Source: Chloroflexales bacterium
GTDB lineage: Bacteria; Chloroflexota; Chloroflexia; Chloroflexales; Chloroflexaceae
Assembly (NCBI GenBank): GCA_013336035.1
Contig: JAAXUL010000461.1
Location: 1 to 6,533, forward strand
Length of the DNA: 6,533 bases
Direction: 5' to 3'
Positions 1 through 5,448 of the stretch are shown in pieces (position 1 is the first letter of the stretch; each line of letters begins with the position of its first letter). Position numbers and translations under genes: made by a program. The notes beneath the pieces are model-generated. The model saw nothing but the letters and a program-made list of their open reading frames with translations. It ran no database searches and had not been told where the DNA came from.

Positions 1-536
1 CGGCGGTAGCTCTCGTAGCCGGCGAGCAGGGCGCTCGCCAGGATCATCAGCACGATGGCGGCGACGGCCAGATCCTCGGCGCGGCCGTAGCCGTAGGTGT
101 AGCGGCGGGTCGCGGCCCGCCGGCTCAGCGCGAAGGCCAGCCAGAGCGGCAGGGCCGTGAGGGCGTCGGAGAAATTGTGCACGGTGTCGGCGAAGAGCGC
201 GGTGCTCCCGCTGAGCAGCACGATCGCGAGCTGGAAGAAGGCGGTCGCCGCCAGGCCGACCAGCGAGACCTTGAGCGCCCAGATGCCCCGCGCGCTGCTC
301 TCCAGGGCCGTGTCCACCTTATCCTCGGCGGCGTGGCTGTGGCTGAAGGGCAGCCAGTGCCATAGCCGGCTCGTCCACGTGTCGTGGTGGTGGCCGTGAT
401 GGGCGTGGTGATCATGCCCATCGCGGTGGTGATCGTGATCGTGCCCGTGGTCGTGGTGATCATGATCGTGCCCGTGGTCGTGGTGGTCGTGATGGTCGTG
501 GTCATGCGCGTGGTGGGCGTGGCCGAGCGGTGCCAT
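1..536 (-). CDS. Cation diffusion facilitator (CDF) metal efflux transporter, His-rich N-terminus, partial (C-terminus off window)
   Basis: An inner-membrane metal/proton antiporter, probably exporting Zn(II) or a similar divalent cation. The frame opens at ATG 536 and stays open for 178 codons to the left edge, so the C-terminal part is missing. Residues 6-51 hold 27 His, mostly alternating with Asp, followed by an HSH at 66-68. Hydrophobic segments lie at about 87-108, 113-137 and 157-173. The second carries ADTVHNFSD (116-124), whose H120 and D124 form the HxxxD half-site typical of zinc-type CDF proteins. The loop YGYGRAEDL (148-156) is also typical of the family. The partner half-site and C-terminal cytoplasmic domain are beyond the window. 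An SD (GAGGAG-like, around 545-550) lies about 8 nt ahead of the ATG. It follows the 558-1169 gene by 21 nt and is probably cotranscribed with it. Family certain; the metal is inferred. Confidence 0.93.
   Translation of the reverse strand, partial: MAPLGHAHHAHDHDHHDHHDHGHDHDHHDHGHDHDHHRDGHDHHAHHGHHHDTWTSRLWHWLPFSHSHAAEDKVDTALESSARGIWALKVSLVGLAATAFFQLAIVLLSGSTALFADTVHNFSDALTALPLWLAFALSRRAATRRYTYGYGRAEDLAVAAIVLMILASALLAGYESYR
432..485 (-). repeat. 27-bp tandem repeat coding for His/Asp-rich units
   Basis: Two adjacent 27-bp copies (485-459 and 458-432) inside the transporter gene. They encode residues 18-26 and 27-35, each HHDHGHDHD, and differ by one silent base (CAT/CAC). The repeat is the core of a longer His/Asp tract (about 384-521). 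Such tracts bind metal in CDF proteins, and the DNA repetition offers a simple route to expansion or contraction. Confidence 0.85.
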
Positions 537-557
537 CAGGGGAACTCCTCTCGTGGT

Positions 558-1169
558 TCAGGCGCTGAGCCGCTGGTCTAAGGGATGCGGTCGCTCGCCG
601 GCGGGGCGGCACGCCCGGTCGGCCAGGGCCTGGCGCCACGGGTGGCCGAGCGCGCGGGCGATGGCCGGGTCGGTCTCGAGCAGCAGGGCGAGATGGTCGA
701 GGGCGTGGGCAAGGACATGGGCCAGGGCGATGTGCTCGGGTGGCGCCAGCGGGGCGCTGCGCGCCGGCGGCACCGTGGCCACGGGCTCCAGGTTCCACTG
801 ACCCGCACGATCACTGGCCTTCCGGGCGCTCCACGGCGGAAGCACGACGAGGTAGGTCAGCACGAGCCGGCCGTCGGCGCTAGCGCCGGGCTCATAGCGC
901 CAGGCCGTCGAGTGGATGACGGAGCGGCGCGGCGTGAGGCGTGTGCCAAAGACAGCCTCCACCCGGGTGCGGACCAGGGAGCTGGGGTGGGTGCCGGGGA
1001 TCTGCGGCTCCTGCCAGGCGGTGCTCGTGGCGTTCTGCCGGCACCGGAGATGGCAGACCCGTTGGGCGCGCAGCGTGATGGGCAGGATCTCGCACCAGAC
1101 TGGCGTGGCCGGCAGACTGCCGCGACTCTCCCAGATCCCTGCGCCGGGGAGGATAGACGCTTGGGTCAT
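558..1169 (-). CDS. Uncharacterised 203-residue protein, upstream partner of the metal transporter
   Basis: I do not recognise this family. It is judged real because it has an ATG at 1169 with an SD (GGGAGG, about 9 nt upstream), a promoter just before it, and a 21-nt gap to the metal transporter. No signal peptide or membrane segment is evident. The middle (about 67-112) looks like beta-rich globular sequence, with a clear stretch RLVLTYLVVLPPW (101-113). A Pro/Ala-rich linker (about 129-144) leads to a helical C-terminus (145-185). Candidate metal ligands are C39, H40 and C43 (spaced CHxxC), plus H146, H151, H155 and H159 on the C-terminal helix. The last three are four residues apart and would line one face. 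With a CDF exporter next door, a soluble metal-binding or metal-handling role is possible, but this is inference only. Reverse-strand open frames over the same stretch look like shadows. Confidence 0.8.
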   Translation of the reverse strand: MTQASILPGAGIWESRGSLPATPVWCEILPITLRAQRVCHLRCRQNATSTAWQEPQIPGTHPSSLVRTRVEAVFGTRLTPRRSVIHSTAWRYEPGASADGRLVLTYLVVLPPWSARKASDRAGQWNLEPVATVPPARSAPLAPPEHIALAHVLAHALDHLALLLETDPAIARALGHPWRQALADRACRPAGERPHPLDQRLSA

Positions 1170-1234
1170 CAGTGATGGCCTCCCGGGATGGCACTGCGTA
1201 CGACTGAGCAGGCGTCGCTCACGGTTCTGGGGTA

Positions 1235-1263
1235 AAATTAATATATTCGCCTTGATTTGTCAA
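1235..1263 (-). promoter_or_regulatory. Promoter of unit B (unknown protein + CDF transporter)
   Basis: Read on the minus strand, a perfect TTGACA -35 box (1263-1258) is followed after 17 nt by TAATTT (1240-1235). The -10 assignment is uncertain because the whole segment is AT-rich. TATATT at 1245-1240 is a better box but sits only 12 nt away. The AT-rich island stands out from the GC-rich flanks. The likely transcript start is near 1228, giving a leader of about 59 nt to the ATG at 1169. The -35 box lies only 17 nt past the cysK stop codon. Confidence 0.65.
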
Positions 1264-1264
1264 G
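1251..1264. promoter_or_regulatory. Candidate operator: inverted repeat over the unit B -35 box
   Basis: CTTGA-TTTG-TCAAG is a perfect 5-bp inverted repeat overlapping the -35 hexamer, a position where a bound repressor would block RNA polymerase. It contains ATTTGTCAAGTA (1255-1266), matching 11 of 12 bases with the sequence over the unit A -35 box (6450-6461). No regulator gene is present in the window. Confidence 0.4.
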
Positions 1265-1280
1265 TAATCCACTGCGCTGG

Positions 1281-2228
1281 CTAGCGTGATCCTTGATCTG
1301 GTTCCTCGTCGAACAGAGTGGTGCTGAGATAGCGCTCGCCGTTGCTCGGGGCGATAAAGGCGATCAGCTTGCCGGCGTTCTCGGGTCGGTGGGCCACCTG
1401 GAGGGCCGCCCAGGCGGCGGCGCCGCTCGAGATCCCGAGCATCAGCCCCTCTTCCCTGGCCAGGCGTCGGGCCGTCGTCAGCGCGTCGTCGTCCGATACC
1501 GCGATCACCTCGTCGAGGAGCGCGGTATTGAGGACCTCGGGGACAAAGCCCGCCCCGATGCCCTGGATTTTGTGGGGGCCAGGCGCGCCGCCCGAGAGCA
1601 CCGCCGAGGCCGCCGGCTCCACCGCGATGGCCTGGAAGGAGGGCTTGCGCGCCTTGAGCACCTCGGCCACCCCCGTGATGGTGCCGCCGGTGCCGATGCC
1701 GGCAACCAGGATGTCCAGCTGGCCGTCGGTATCCCGCCAGAGCTCCTCGGCGGTCGTGCGGCGATGCACTGCCGGGTTGGCCGGGTTCTGGAACTGCTGC
1801 GGCATGAAGCTATTAGGCAGCTCGGCGGCGATCTCCTCCGCGCGCCGTAGCGTGCCCAGGGGACCCTCCGCCGCCGGGGTCAAGATCAGCTGGGCGCCAT
1901 ACCCGCGCAGGAGGATGCGGCGCTCCAGGCTCATCGTCTCGGGCATGGTCAGGATGAGCCGGTAGCCGCGGGTTGCGGCGACGAGCGCCAGGCCGATGCC
2001 GGTGTTGCCGCTGGTCGCCTCCACCAGGATCGTGCGCTCGGGCGCGATCAGCCCGGCCTGCTCTGCGGCGTCGATCATCGCCAGCCCGATGCGGTCTTTG
2101 ACGCTGCCGCCAGGGTTGAAGCACTCCAGCTTCGCGACGACCGTCGCCGGGCTATCGTTGATTGCGCTCAGGCGGACCAGGGGGGTATTCCCGATCAGCT
2201 CGGTGATGTGGTCGAAGATGCGCGCCAC
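1281..2228 (-). CDS. cysK: Cysteine synthase (O-acetylserine sulfhydrylase), PLP-dependent
   Basis: Joins O-acetyl-L-serine and sulfide to give L-cysteine and acetate in the cytoplasm. The GTG start at 2228 (MARIFDHITELIGNTPLVRL) is preferred over an in-frame TTG at 2249, because AAGGAG lies 6 nt before it and it gives 315 residues, the usual length. PLP fold-type II hallmarks are all present: the Schiff-base lysine K45 in NPGGSVKDR (38-47); the substrate loop ATSGNTG (71-77); QQFQNPANP (144-152); the phosphate loop GTGGT (179-183); HKIQGIGAGFVP (219-230); SSGAA (267-271); and GERYLST (297-303). O-acetylserine is more likely as substrate than phosphoserine or cystathionine-type substrates, though CysK and CysM are hard to separate by eye. 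It is the last gene of unit A, 51 nt after the acetyltransferase. Its presence ties the unit to thiol or sulfur supply. Confidence 0.96.
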   Translation of the reverse strand: MARIFDHITELIGNTPLVRLSAINDSPATVVAKLECFNPGGSVKDRIGLAMIDAAEQAGLIAPERTILVEATSGNTGIGLALVAATRGYRLILTMPETMSLERRILLRGYGAQLILTPAAEGPLGTLRRAEEIAAELPNSFMPQQFQNPANPAVHRRTTAEELWRDTDGQLDILVAGIGTGGTITGVAEVLKARKPSFQAIAVEPAASAVLSGGAPGPHKIQGIGAGFVPEVLNTALLDEVIAVSDDDALTTARRLAREEGLMLGISSGAAAWAALQVAHRPENAGKLIAFIAPSNGERYLSTTLFDEEPDQGSR

Positions 2229-2234
2229 GGTCTG

Positions 2235-2240
2235 CTCCTT
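2235..2240 (-). promoter_or_regulatory. Ribosome binding site of cysK
   Basis: AAGGAG on the minus strand, 6 nt before GTG 2228. It fixes the start at that GTG, because a start at TTG 2249 would place this site inside the coding region. Confidence 0.75.
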
Positions 2241-2249
2241 TACGATCAA

Positions 2250-2276
2250 GCGCGGCCCGCCCAGCGTAGGCCGCGC
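2250..2276 (-). other. Intergenic hairpin between acetyltransferase and cysK genes
   Basis: A perfect 8-bp GC-only inverted repeat (2250-2257 with 2269-2276) around an 11-nt loop that can add three more pairs (CGC/GCG) after a 2-nt bulge. It starts 3 nt after the acetyltransferase stop codon and ends 9 nt before the cysK SD. No T-run follows, so an RNA-stability, processing or attenuation element is more likely than a full terminator. Confidence 0.5.
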
Positions 2277-2279
2277 GCG

Positions 2280-2801
2280 CTACAGCACCAGCCGGTAGGC
2301 CTTGACCAGCTGCTCGGTGCCGGGCGGGAGGAAGTCGTACTGCGGGATGCGCGTGAAGCCCAGCCGCTCGTAGAGCGCCATCGCCGTGCGCATGCTGTCG
2401 CCGGTGTAGAGCCCCAGGATCGCGGCGCCCGCGGCTCGCGCCTGTGCGATGCACGCCTGCACGAGGGCGGCGCCGACCCCCTGCCCGCGCGCCGCCGGGG
2501 CCACGGCGAGGAGCCGCAGCTCGGGCCAGATCATCCGCCCGCCAGCGCCCGCCGTGTCACCATTGGCGGCGGGGAAGAGCAGCACGCTGCCCACCAGGCC
2601 GTCCGCGCGCACCGCGACCAGGTGGGTGGCCGCCCCCGTGGTGGCAAGAGCCCCGAGCAGCGCCTGGTGGAGGCCAGCCCAGTCATTCGGCGCCATGGTC
2701 TCGGCGTACTGCGCGTAGGCCTCCAGCGTCAGCGCGCGGGCAGCATCGCGCTCGTCCGCAAGCGCTGGGCGGATCGTGAAGGGGATGGGAGTTGTCATCA
2801 T
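2280..2801 (-). CDS. GNAT-family N-acetyltransferase
   Basis: A cytoplasmic acetyl-CoA-dependent acetyltransferase of 173 residues (a single GNAT domain). The order is: N-terminal strand FTIRPALADE (8-17); central strands THLVAVRADGLVGSVLLFP (59-77); motif A strand LRLLAVAP (95-102) leading into the acetyl-CoA pyrophosphate loop ARGQGVG (104-110, of the Q/RxxGxG/A type) and its helix; then ILGLYT (128-133); and motif B with ALYERLGF (142-149). The acceptor substrate cannot be read from sequence. The start is an ATGATG pair (2801 or 2798), 3 nt after the stop of the preceding gene, with only a weak SD, so translational coupling is likely. It lies just ahead of cysteine synthase. An amine- or thiol-conjugate-acetylating role (as in mercapturate formation) would suit the context but is speculation. 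Confidence 0.92.
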   Translation of the reverse strand: MMTTPIPFTIRPALADERDAARALTLEAYAQYAETMAPNDWAGLHQALLGALATTGAATHLVAVRADGLVGSVLLFPAANGDTAGAGGRMIWPELRLLAVAPAARGQGVGAALVQACIAQARAAGAAILGLYTGDSMRTAMALYERLGFTRIPQYDFLPPGTEQLVKAYRLVL

Positions 2802-2804
2802 GGT

Positions 2805-3752
2805 CTATCCGCCCAGCCGCTCGCGGCCGTGGGGCGCCGCCCAGTCGAGGTGCGGTCCCAGCGGCACGATGCGGGTCGGGTTGAGCTGCGGGTGGGTCAT
2901 GTAGTAGTGGCGCTTGATATGGTCAAAGTTGGTGGTCTCGCCGAAGTCTGGCCGCTGGAAGAGGTCGCGCGTGTAGGCCCACAGGTGGGGATAGTCCACC
3001 AGCCGGCGCAGGTTGCACTTGAAGTGGCTGTGGTAGACGCTGTCGAAGCGCACCAGGGTCGGAAACAGACGGATGTCCGCCTCGGTCAGCTGCGCGCCGA
3101 CCAGGTAGCGCTGCTTGGCCAGTCGGGCCTCCAGCCAGCCGAGTCTGGCGAAGAGCGCCTTGACCGCCGTCTCGTAGGCGGCCTGGGTGGTGGCGAAGCC
3201 GGCCTGGTACACGCCGTTATTGACGTCCGTGTAGACGAGCGCGTTCACCGCGTCGATCTCGTCGCGCAGCTGGGGTGGGTAGAGGTCGGGGGCGCCAGGG
3301 CGGTGAAAGGCGGTGAGCTGGGTCGCGAAGTCGATCGTGATGTCGGGGAAGTTGTTGGTGACGAGGCGGCCGGCGACGCGATCCCAGAGGCAGGGCACGG
3401 TGAAGCGCCCGCGATAGCCGGGGTCGGTGCGGTGGTAGGCCTCGGCGAGGAAGGCGAAGCCGTTGACCGGGTCGGCGCTATGGCCAGGGCCGTCGCGGAA
3501 GGCCCAGCCGCGCTCATCACGGATCGGATCAACCACCGACAGGGAGATGACCTCCTCAAGGCCGAGCAGGCGCCGCACGATCACCGCGCGGTGGGCCCAG
3601 GGGTAGGCCAGCGAGACGTAGAGGTGGTAGCGCCCCGCCTCAGCCGGGAAGCCCGATGAACCATCGGCGGTGATGCGGTCGCGGATGGTGTAGGCCTGGC
3701 GGACAAACGAGCCGTCGGCGGCGGTCTCGGCGGGAAACTGGGCCGTGGTCAT
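2805..3752 (-). CDS. YqjG/Ecm4-family (Xi-class) glutathione transferase paralogue with Tyr in place of the catalytic Cys
   Basis: Canonical members reduce glutathionyl-hydroquinones through a Cys in the CPWAHR motif. Here that motif reads YPWAHR, with Tyr50 encoded by TAC at 3605-3603; the residue before it also differs from the paralogue (Ala for Gly). The rest looks intact: GWAF (83-86), VPCLWD (119-124), VNNGVY (177-182), the C-terminal all-helical domain with LTEAD (222-226), and HYY (282-284) followed by NP and VPLGP, close to the family consensus as I remember it. Length is 315 residues. Start ATG 3752 is chosen over a GTG at 3767 (which overlaps the previous stop as GTGA), because GAGGG precedes the ATG by 8 nt and the paralogue begins at the equivalent place. 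It is about 75% identical, without gaps, to the 5449-6402 gene. Cys-based deglutathionylation is probably lost; a Tyr-type or binding role is possible. Confidence 0.92.
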   Translation of the reverse strand: MTTAQFPAETAADGSFVRQAYTIRDRITADGSSGFPAEAGRYHLYVSLAYPWAHRAVIVRRLLGLEEVISLSVVDPIRDERGWAFRDGPGHSADPVNGFAFLAEAYHRTDPGYRGRFTVPCLWDRVAGRLVTNNFPDITIDFATQLTAFHRPGAPDLYPPQLRDEIDAVNALVYTDVNNGVYQAGFATTQAAYETAVKALFARLGWLEARLAKQRYLVGAQLTEADIRLFPTLVRFDSVYHSHFKCNLRRLVDYPHLWAYTRDLFQRPDFGETTNFDHIKRHYYMTHPQLNPTRIVPLGPHLDWAAPHGRERLGG

Positions 3753-3760
3753 AGGGAAGT

Positions 3761-3765
3761 CCCTC
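3761..3765 (-). promoter_or_regulatory. Ribosome binding site deciding the start of the Tyr-type transferase
   Basis: GAGGG, 8 nt before ATG 3752, overlapping the stop codon of the preceding gene. The upstream GTG 3767 has no SD. The AGGG of this site can pair with CCCT next to the ATG (4 bp, 4-nt loop), which may weakly mask it. Confidence 0.55.
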
Positions 3766-4309
3766 ACGTGGACAGCGCAGCCGGTTCGGGGCGGCGGAAG
3801 GGCTCCAGGTACGGGTCGAGGGGCACGCGCAGGGCATTATTGAAGACGTTGGTCGCCAGCATCAGCGCCCCAAAGGCCGTCAGCTCGACGATCTGCCGCG
3901 GCGTGAGGAAGTGCGCCAGCCGTGCATAGAGCGCGTCGTCCACGTTGTTGCTGTCGGCGGACAGCTGCCGGCCAAAGGCGACCAGGGCCGCCTCGCGCTC
4001 ATCCAGCTGGAGGTGATCGGGGTCCTCGCCAGCCTCGGTTAGCCAGCGTCGGAAGAAGCTGGAGCAGATCAGGCAGTCGCTCTGGGTCGAGATGGCGTGG
4101 GTGAAGAGCGTGGTGGCGCGGCGGCCCAGGAAGGCGTCCACGTTATGGTAGAGCGGGTACCACTCCAGCAGGGCCTGGAGCGCGACCGGGCTGTGGGCCA
4201 GGGTGCGCTTCATGTGGGTGGCCGCGCCCGGCTCCGACCCCAGGCGCACGAGCGTCGCGTTAATCTGTGGGCCAGCCGTCTCCTCGGGGAGCAGGTCGAT
4301 GCGGGGCAT
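3764..4309 (-). CDS. AhpD/carboxymuconolactone-decarboxylase-like protein with CxxC
   Basis: A small all-helical, probably cytoplasmic protein of 181 residues resembling AhpD-type alkylhydroperoxidases, which use a CxxC pair to reduce peroxides. Residues C79 and C82 (DCLIC) form the pair. In Mycobacterium AhpD the pair is helped by a Glu 12 residues before the first Cys and a His 4 after the second; here those positions are T67 and F86, so the usual proton relay is missing. The second half (LDEREAALVAFGRQLS, 102-117; LTPRQIVELTAFGALM, 135-150; LRVPLDPYLEP, 160-170) matches the family pattern. The ATG at 4309 is supported by GAGGAG 8 nt upstream. The frame is open further upstream, but that part overlaps the oxygenase gene and is a shadow. 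It lies between the oxygenase and the second transferase. A redox role is likely; the substrate is unknown. Confidence 0.85.
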   Translation of the reverse strand: MPRIDLLPEETAGPQINATLVRLGSEPGAATHMKRTLAHSPVALQALLEWYPLYHNVDAFLGRRATTLFTHAISTQSDCLICSSFFRRWLTEAGEDPDHLQLDEREAALVAFGRQLSADSNNVDDALYARLAHFLTPRQIVELTAFGALMLATNVFNNALRVPLDPYLEPFRRPEPAALST

Positions 4310-4326
4310 ACCGATGTCTCCTCGTC

Positions 4327-4353
4327 GGCGGGCCGGGCTACCCCTGGCCCGCC
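4327..4353 (-). other. Intergenic hairpin between oxygenase and AhpD-like genes
   Basis: A perfect 8-bp GC-only inverted repeat (4327-4334 with 4346-4353) around an 11-nt loop that can add three G-C pairs after a 1-nt bulge. It begins 14 nt after the oxygenase stop and ends just before the SD of the next gene. No T-run follows. Stem and loop lengths are the same as in the hairpin before cysK (2250-2276). Confidence 0.5.
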
Positions 4354-4367
4354 CAGATAGCTCAGGC

Positions 4368-5417
4368 TCAGGCCTTCGCCACGAGCGCGCCGTACTCCTC
4401 GCTGGCGAGCAGGTCGGCGTGGTGGCGCTGGGCCACGTCGGGGTGCGAGCGCAGGCGGCTCTTGAGGTGGTTCTTGCCGGTGTCGTGGAAGAGCGGGTTG
4501 CGCGGGTCGGCCGTCGCCCCGCGGGCCAGGTGGGCCAGCTCCGGCGGCAGCGTGAGCACTGGTACGGTCGAGCCGAGCCGGGCGCTGAAGAAAAAGGCCA
4601 CCGAGAGCCGATCGGTGCCGGCCGGCGGCGTGACCACGCGGTGCACATTGGCGCGCAGGTAGCCGTTCGAGGCCAGCTCCAGCACCTCGCCCACATTGAT
4701 GATGAAGGTGCCGGGCACGGGCGGGGCCTTCAGCCAGGCGCCCTCATGCTCGACCTCGAGGCCCTCCTGCACATCCTGGAGCAGCACGGTGACGAAGCCG
4801 CCGTCCTTGTGGGCGCCCACGCCCTGGTCGCTCTCCGTGGCGTCGCGGCCGGGGTAGCGGATGATCTTCAGCAGATAGTGGGGCTCGGGGGTGTAGATCG
4901 GGGCGAAGACGTCCTCGGGCTGGCCCAGGGCGGCGGCGAAGGTCTGCACCAGGCGGGTGGCGAGGCCGGCGGCGGCGGCCTGGTAGCGCAGGATGACCTC
5001 GCGGATCTCGGGCAGGCTGGCGGGCCACTGGTTCGGGCCCTGGATGCGCGTCCAGGGCGGGGCCTCGGGGGTGCGCGGCAGCGATGGGCGCTCGGGGCCG
5101 AAGTCCACCTGCTCGCGCCAGTCGCGCTGGCCGCGGGTGTACTCCTGGCCCTGGCGGGTGTAGCCGCGGAAGTGGGGCGAGTGGAGCATCTCGATCGCGA
5201 GCTTGTCGGCCTCGGGCAGGCTGAAGAAGCGCCGCGCGAGGGTGAGCACCTGCCTGGTCAGGGCGGGGGCCACGCCGTGGCCGGTCACATAGAAGAAGCC
5301 GAAGTCGTAGGCGGTGCGCCGCAGCTCGGCGAGGAGGGCGGCGCGCTCCGCGGGGCCGGCGTCGAGGCGGGACAGATCCAGCACCGGGAGGCTGGTGGAG
5401 GCGGTCGTGGGCGTCAT
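4368..5417 (-). CDS. 2-oxoglutarate/Fe(II)-dependent oxygenase, isopenicillin N synthase-like family
   Basis: A cytoplasmic non-haem iron oxygenase of 349 residues, normal for the family. The N-terminal DIOX_N-type region is clear (PVLDLSRLD 11-19; AYDFGFFYVTGHGV 36-49; ARRFFSLPEADK 61-72). The double-stranded beta-helix core carries the iron ligands H203 and D205 in GAHKDGG (201-207) and H259 in NVHRV (257-261). R270 and S272 in RLSVAFFF (270-277) would bind the 2-oxoglutarate carboxylate. LLKIIRYPG (182-190) is the usual strand before the core. All catalytic residues are present, so the enzyme should be active; it probably hydroxylates or desaturates a small molecule, but the substrate is unknown. 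ATG 5417 follows a modest SD (GAAGGG, 8 nt), 31 nt after the stop of the first transferase. Its place between two thiol-transferase paralogues suggests a thiol-linked or aromatic substrate (inference). Confidence 0.93.
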   Translation of the reverse strand: MTPTTASTSLPVLDLSRLDAGPAERAALLAELRRTAYDFGFFYVTGHGVAPALTRQVLTLARRFFSLPEADKLAIEMLHSPHFRGYTRQGQEYTRGQRDWREQVDFGPERPSLPRTPEAPPWTRIQGPNQWPASLPEIREVILRYQAAAAGLATRLVQTFAAALGQPEDVFAPIYTPEPHYLLKIIRYPGRDATESDQGVGAHKDGGFVTVLLQDVQEGLEVEHEGAWLKAPPVPGTFIINVGEVLELASNGYLRANVHRVVTPPAGTDRLSVAFFFSARLGSTVPVLTLPPELAHLARGATADPRNPLFHDTGKNHLKSRLRSHPDVAQRHHADLLASEEYGALVAKA

Positions 5418-5448
5418 AGGGGGACCCTTCTCGGTAGGCGGCTGCCTG

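Noticed and set aside
125..505. Thr-rich minus-strand open frame (126 codons) at the left side
   Set aside because: It is a one-frame shift of the His-rich transporter gene; the Thr/Ile runs are the shifted His/Asp codons.
585..1175. Plus-strand open frame opposite the 203-residue unknown gene
   Set aside because: It has no promoter or SD, and its composition is shadow-like. The minus-strand frame has SD, promoter and operon context.
2208..3659. Long plus-strand open frame (483 codons) opposite cysK start, acetyltransferase and second transferase
   Set aside because: It runs antisense to three genes with clear family motifs and crosses their borders. Its sequence is low-complexity and resembles no protein.
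3753..3767. GTG start at 3767 for the Tyr-type transferase (GTGA overlap with the previous stop)
   Set aside because: No SD precedes it. ATG 3752 has GAGGG at 8 nt and matches the start of the paralogue.
4310..4696. Upstream extension of the AhpD-like frame into the oxygenase gene
   Set aside because: The extra residues are a frame-shadow of the oxygenase. The ATG at 4309 has a good SD and starts where family similarity begins.
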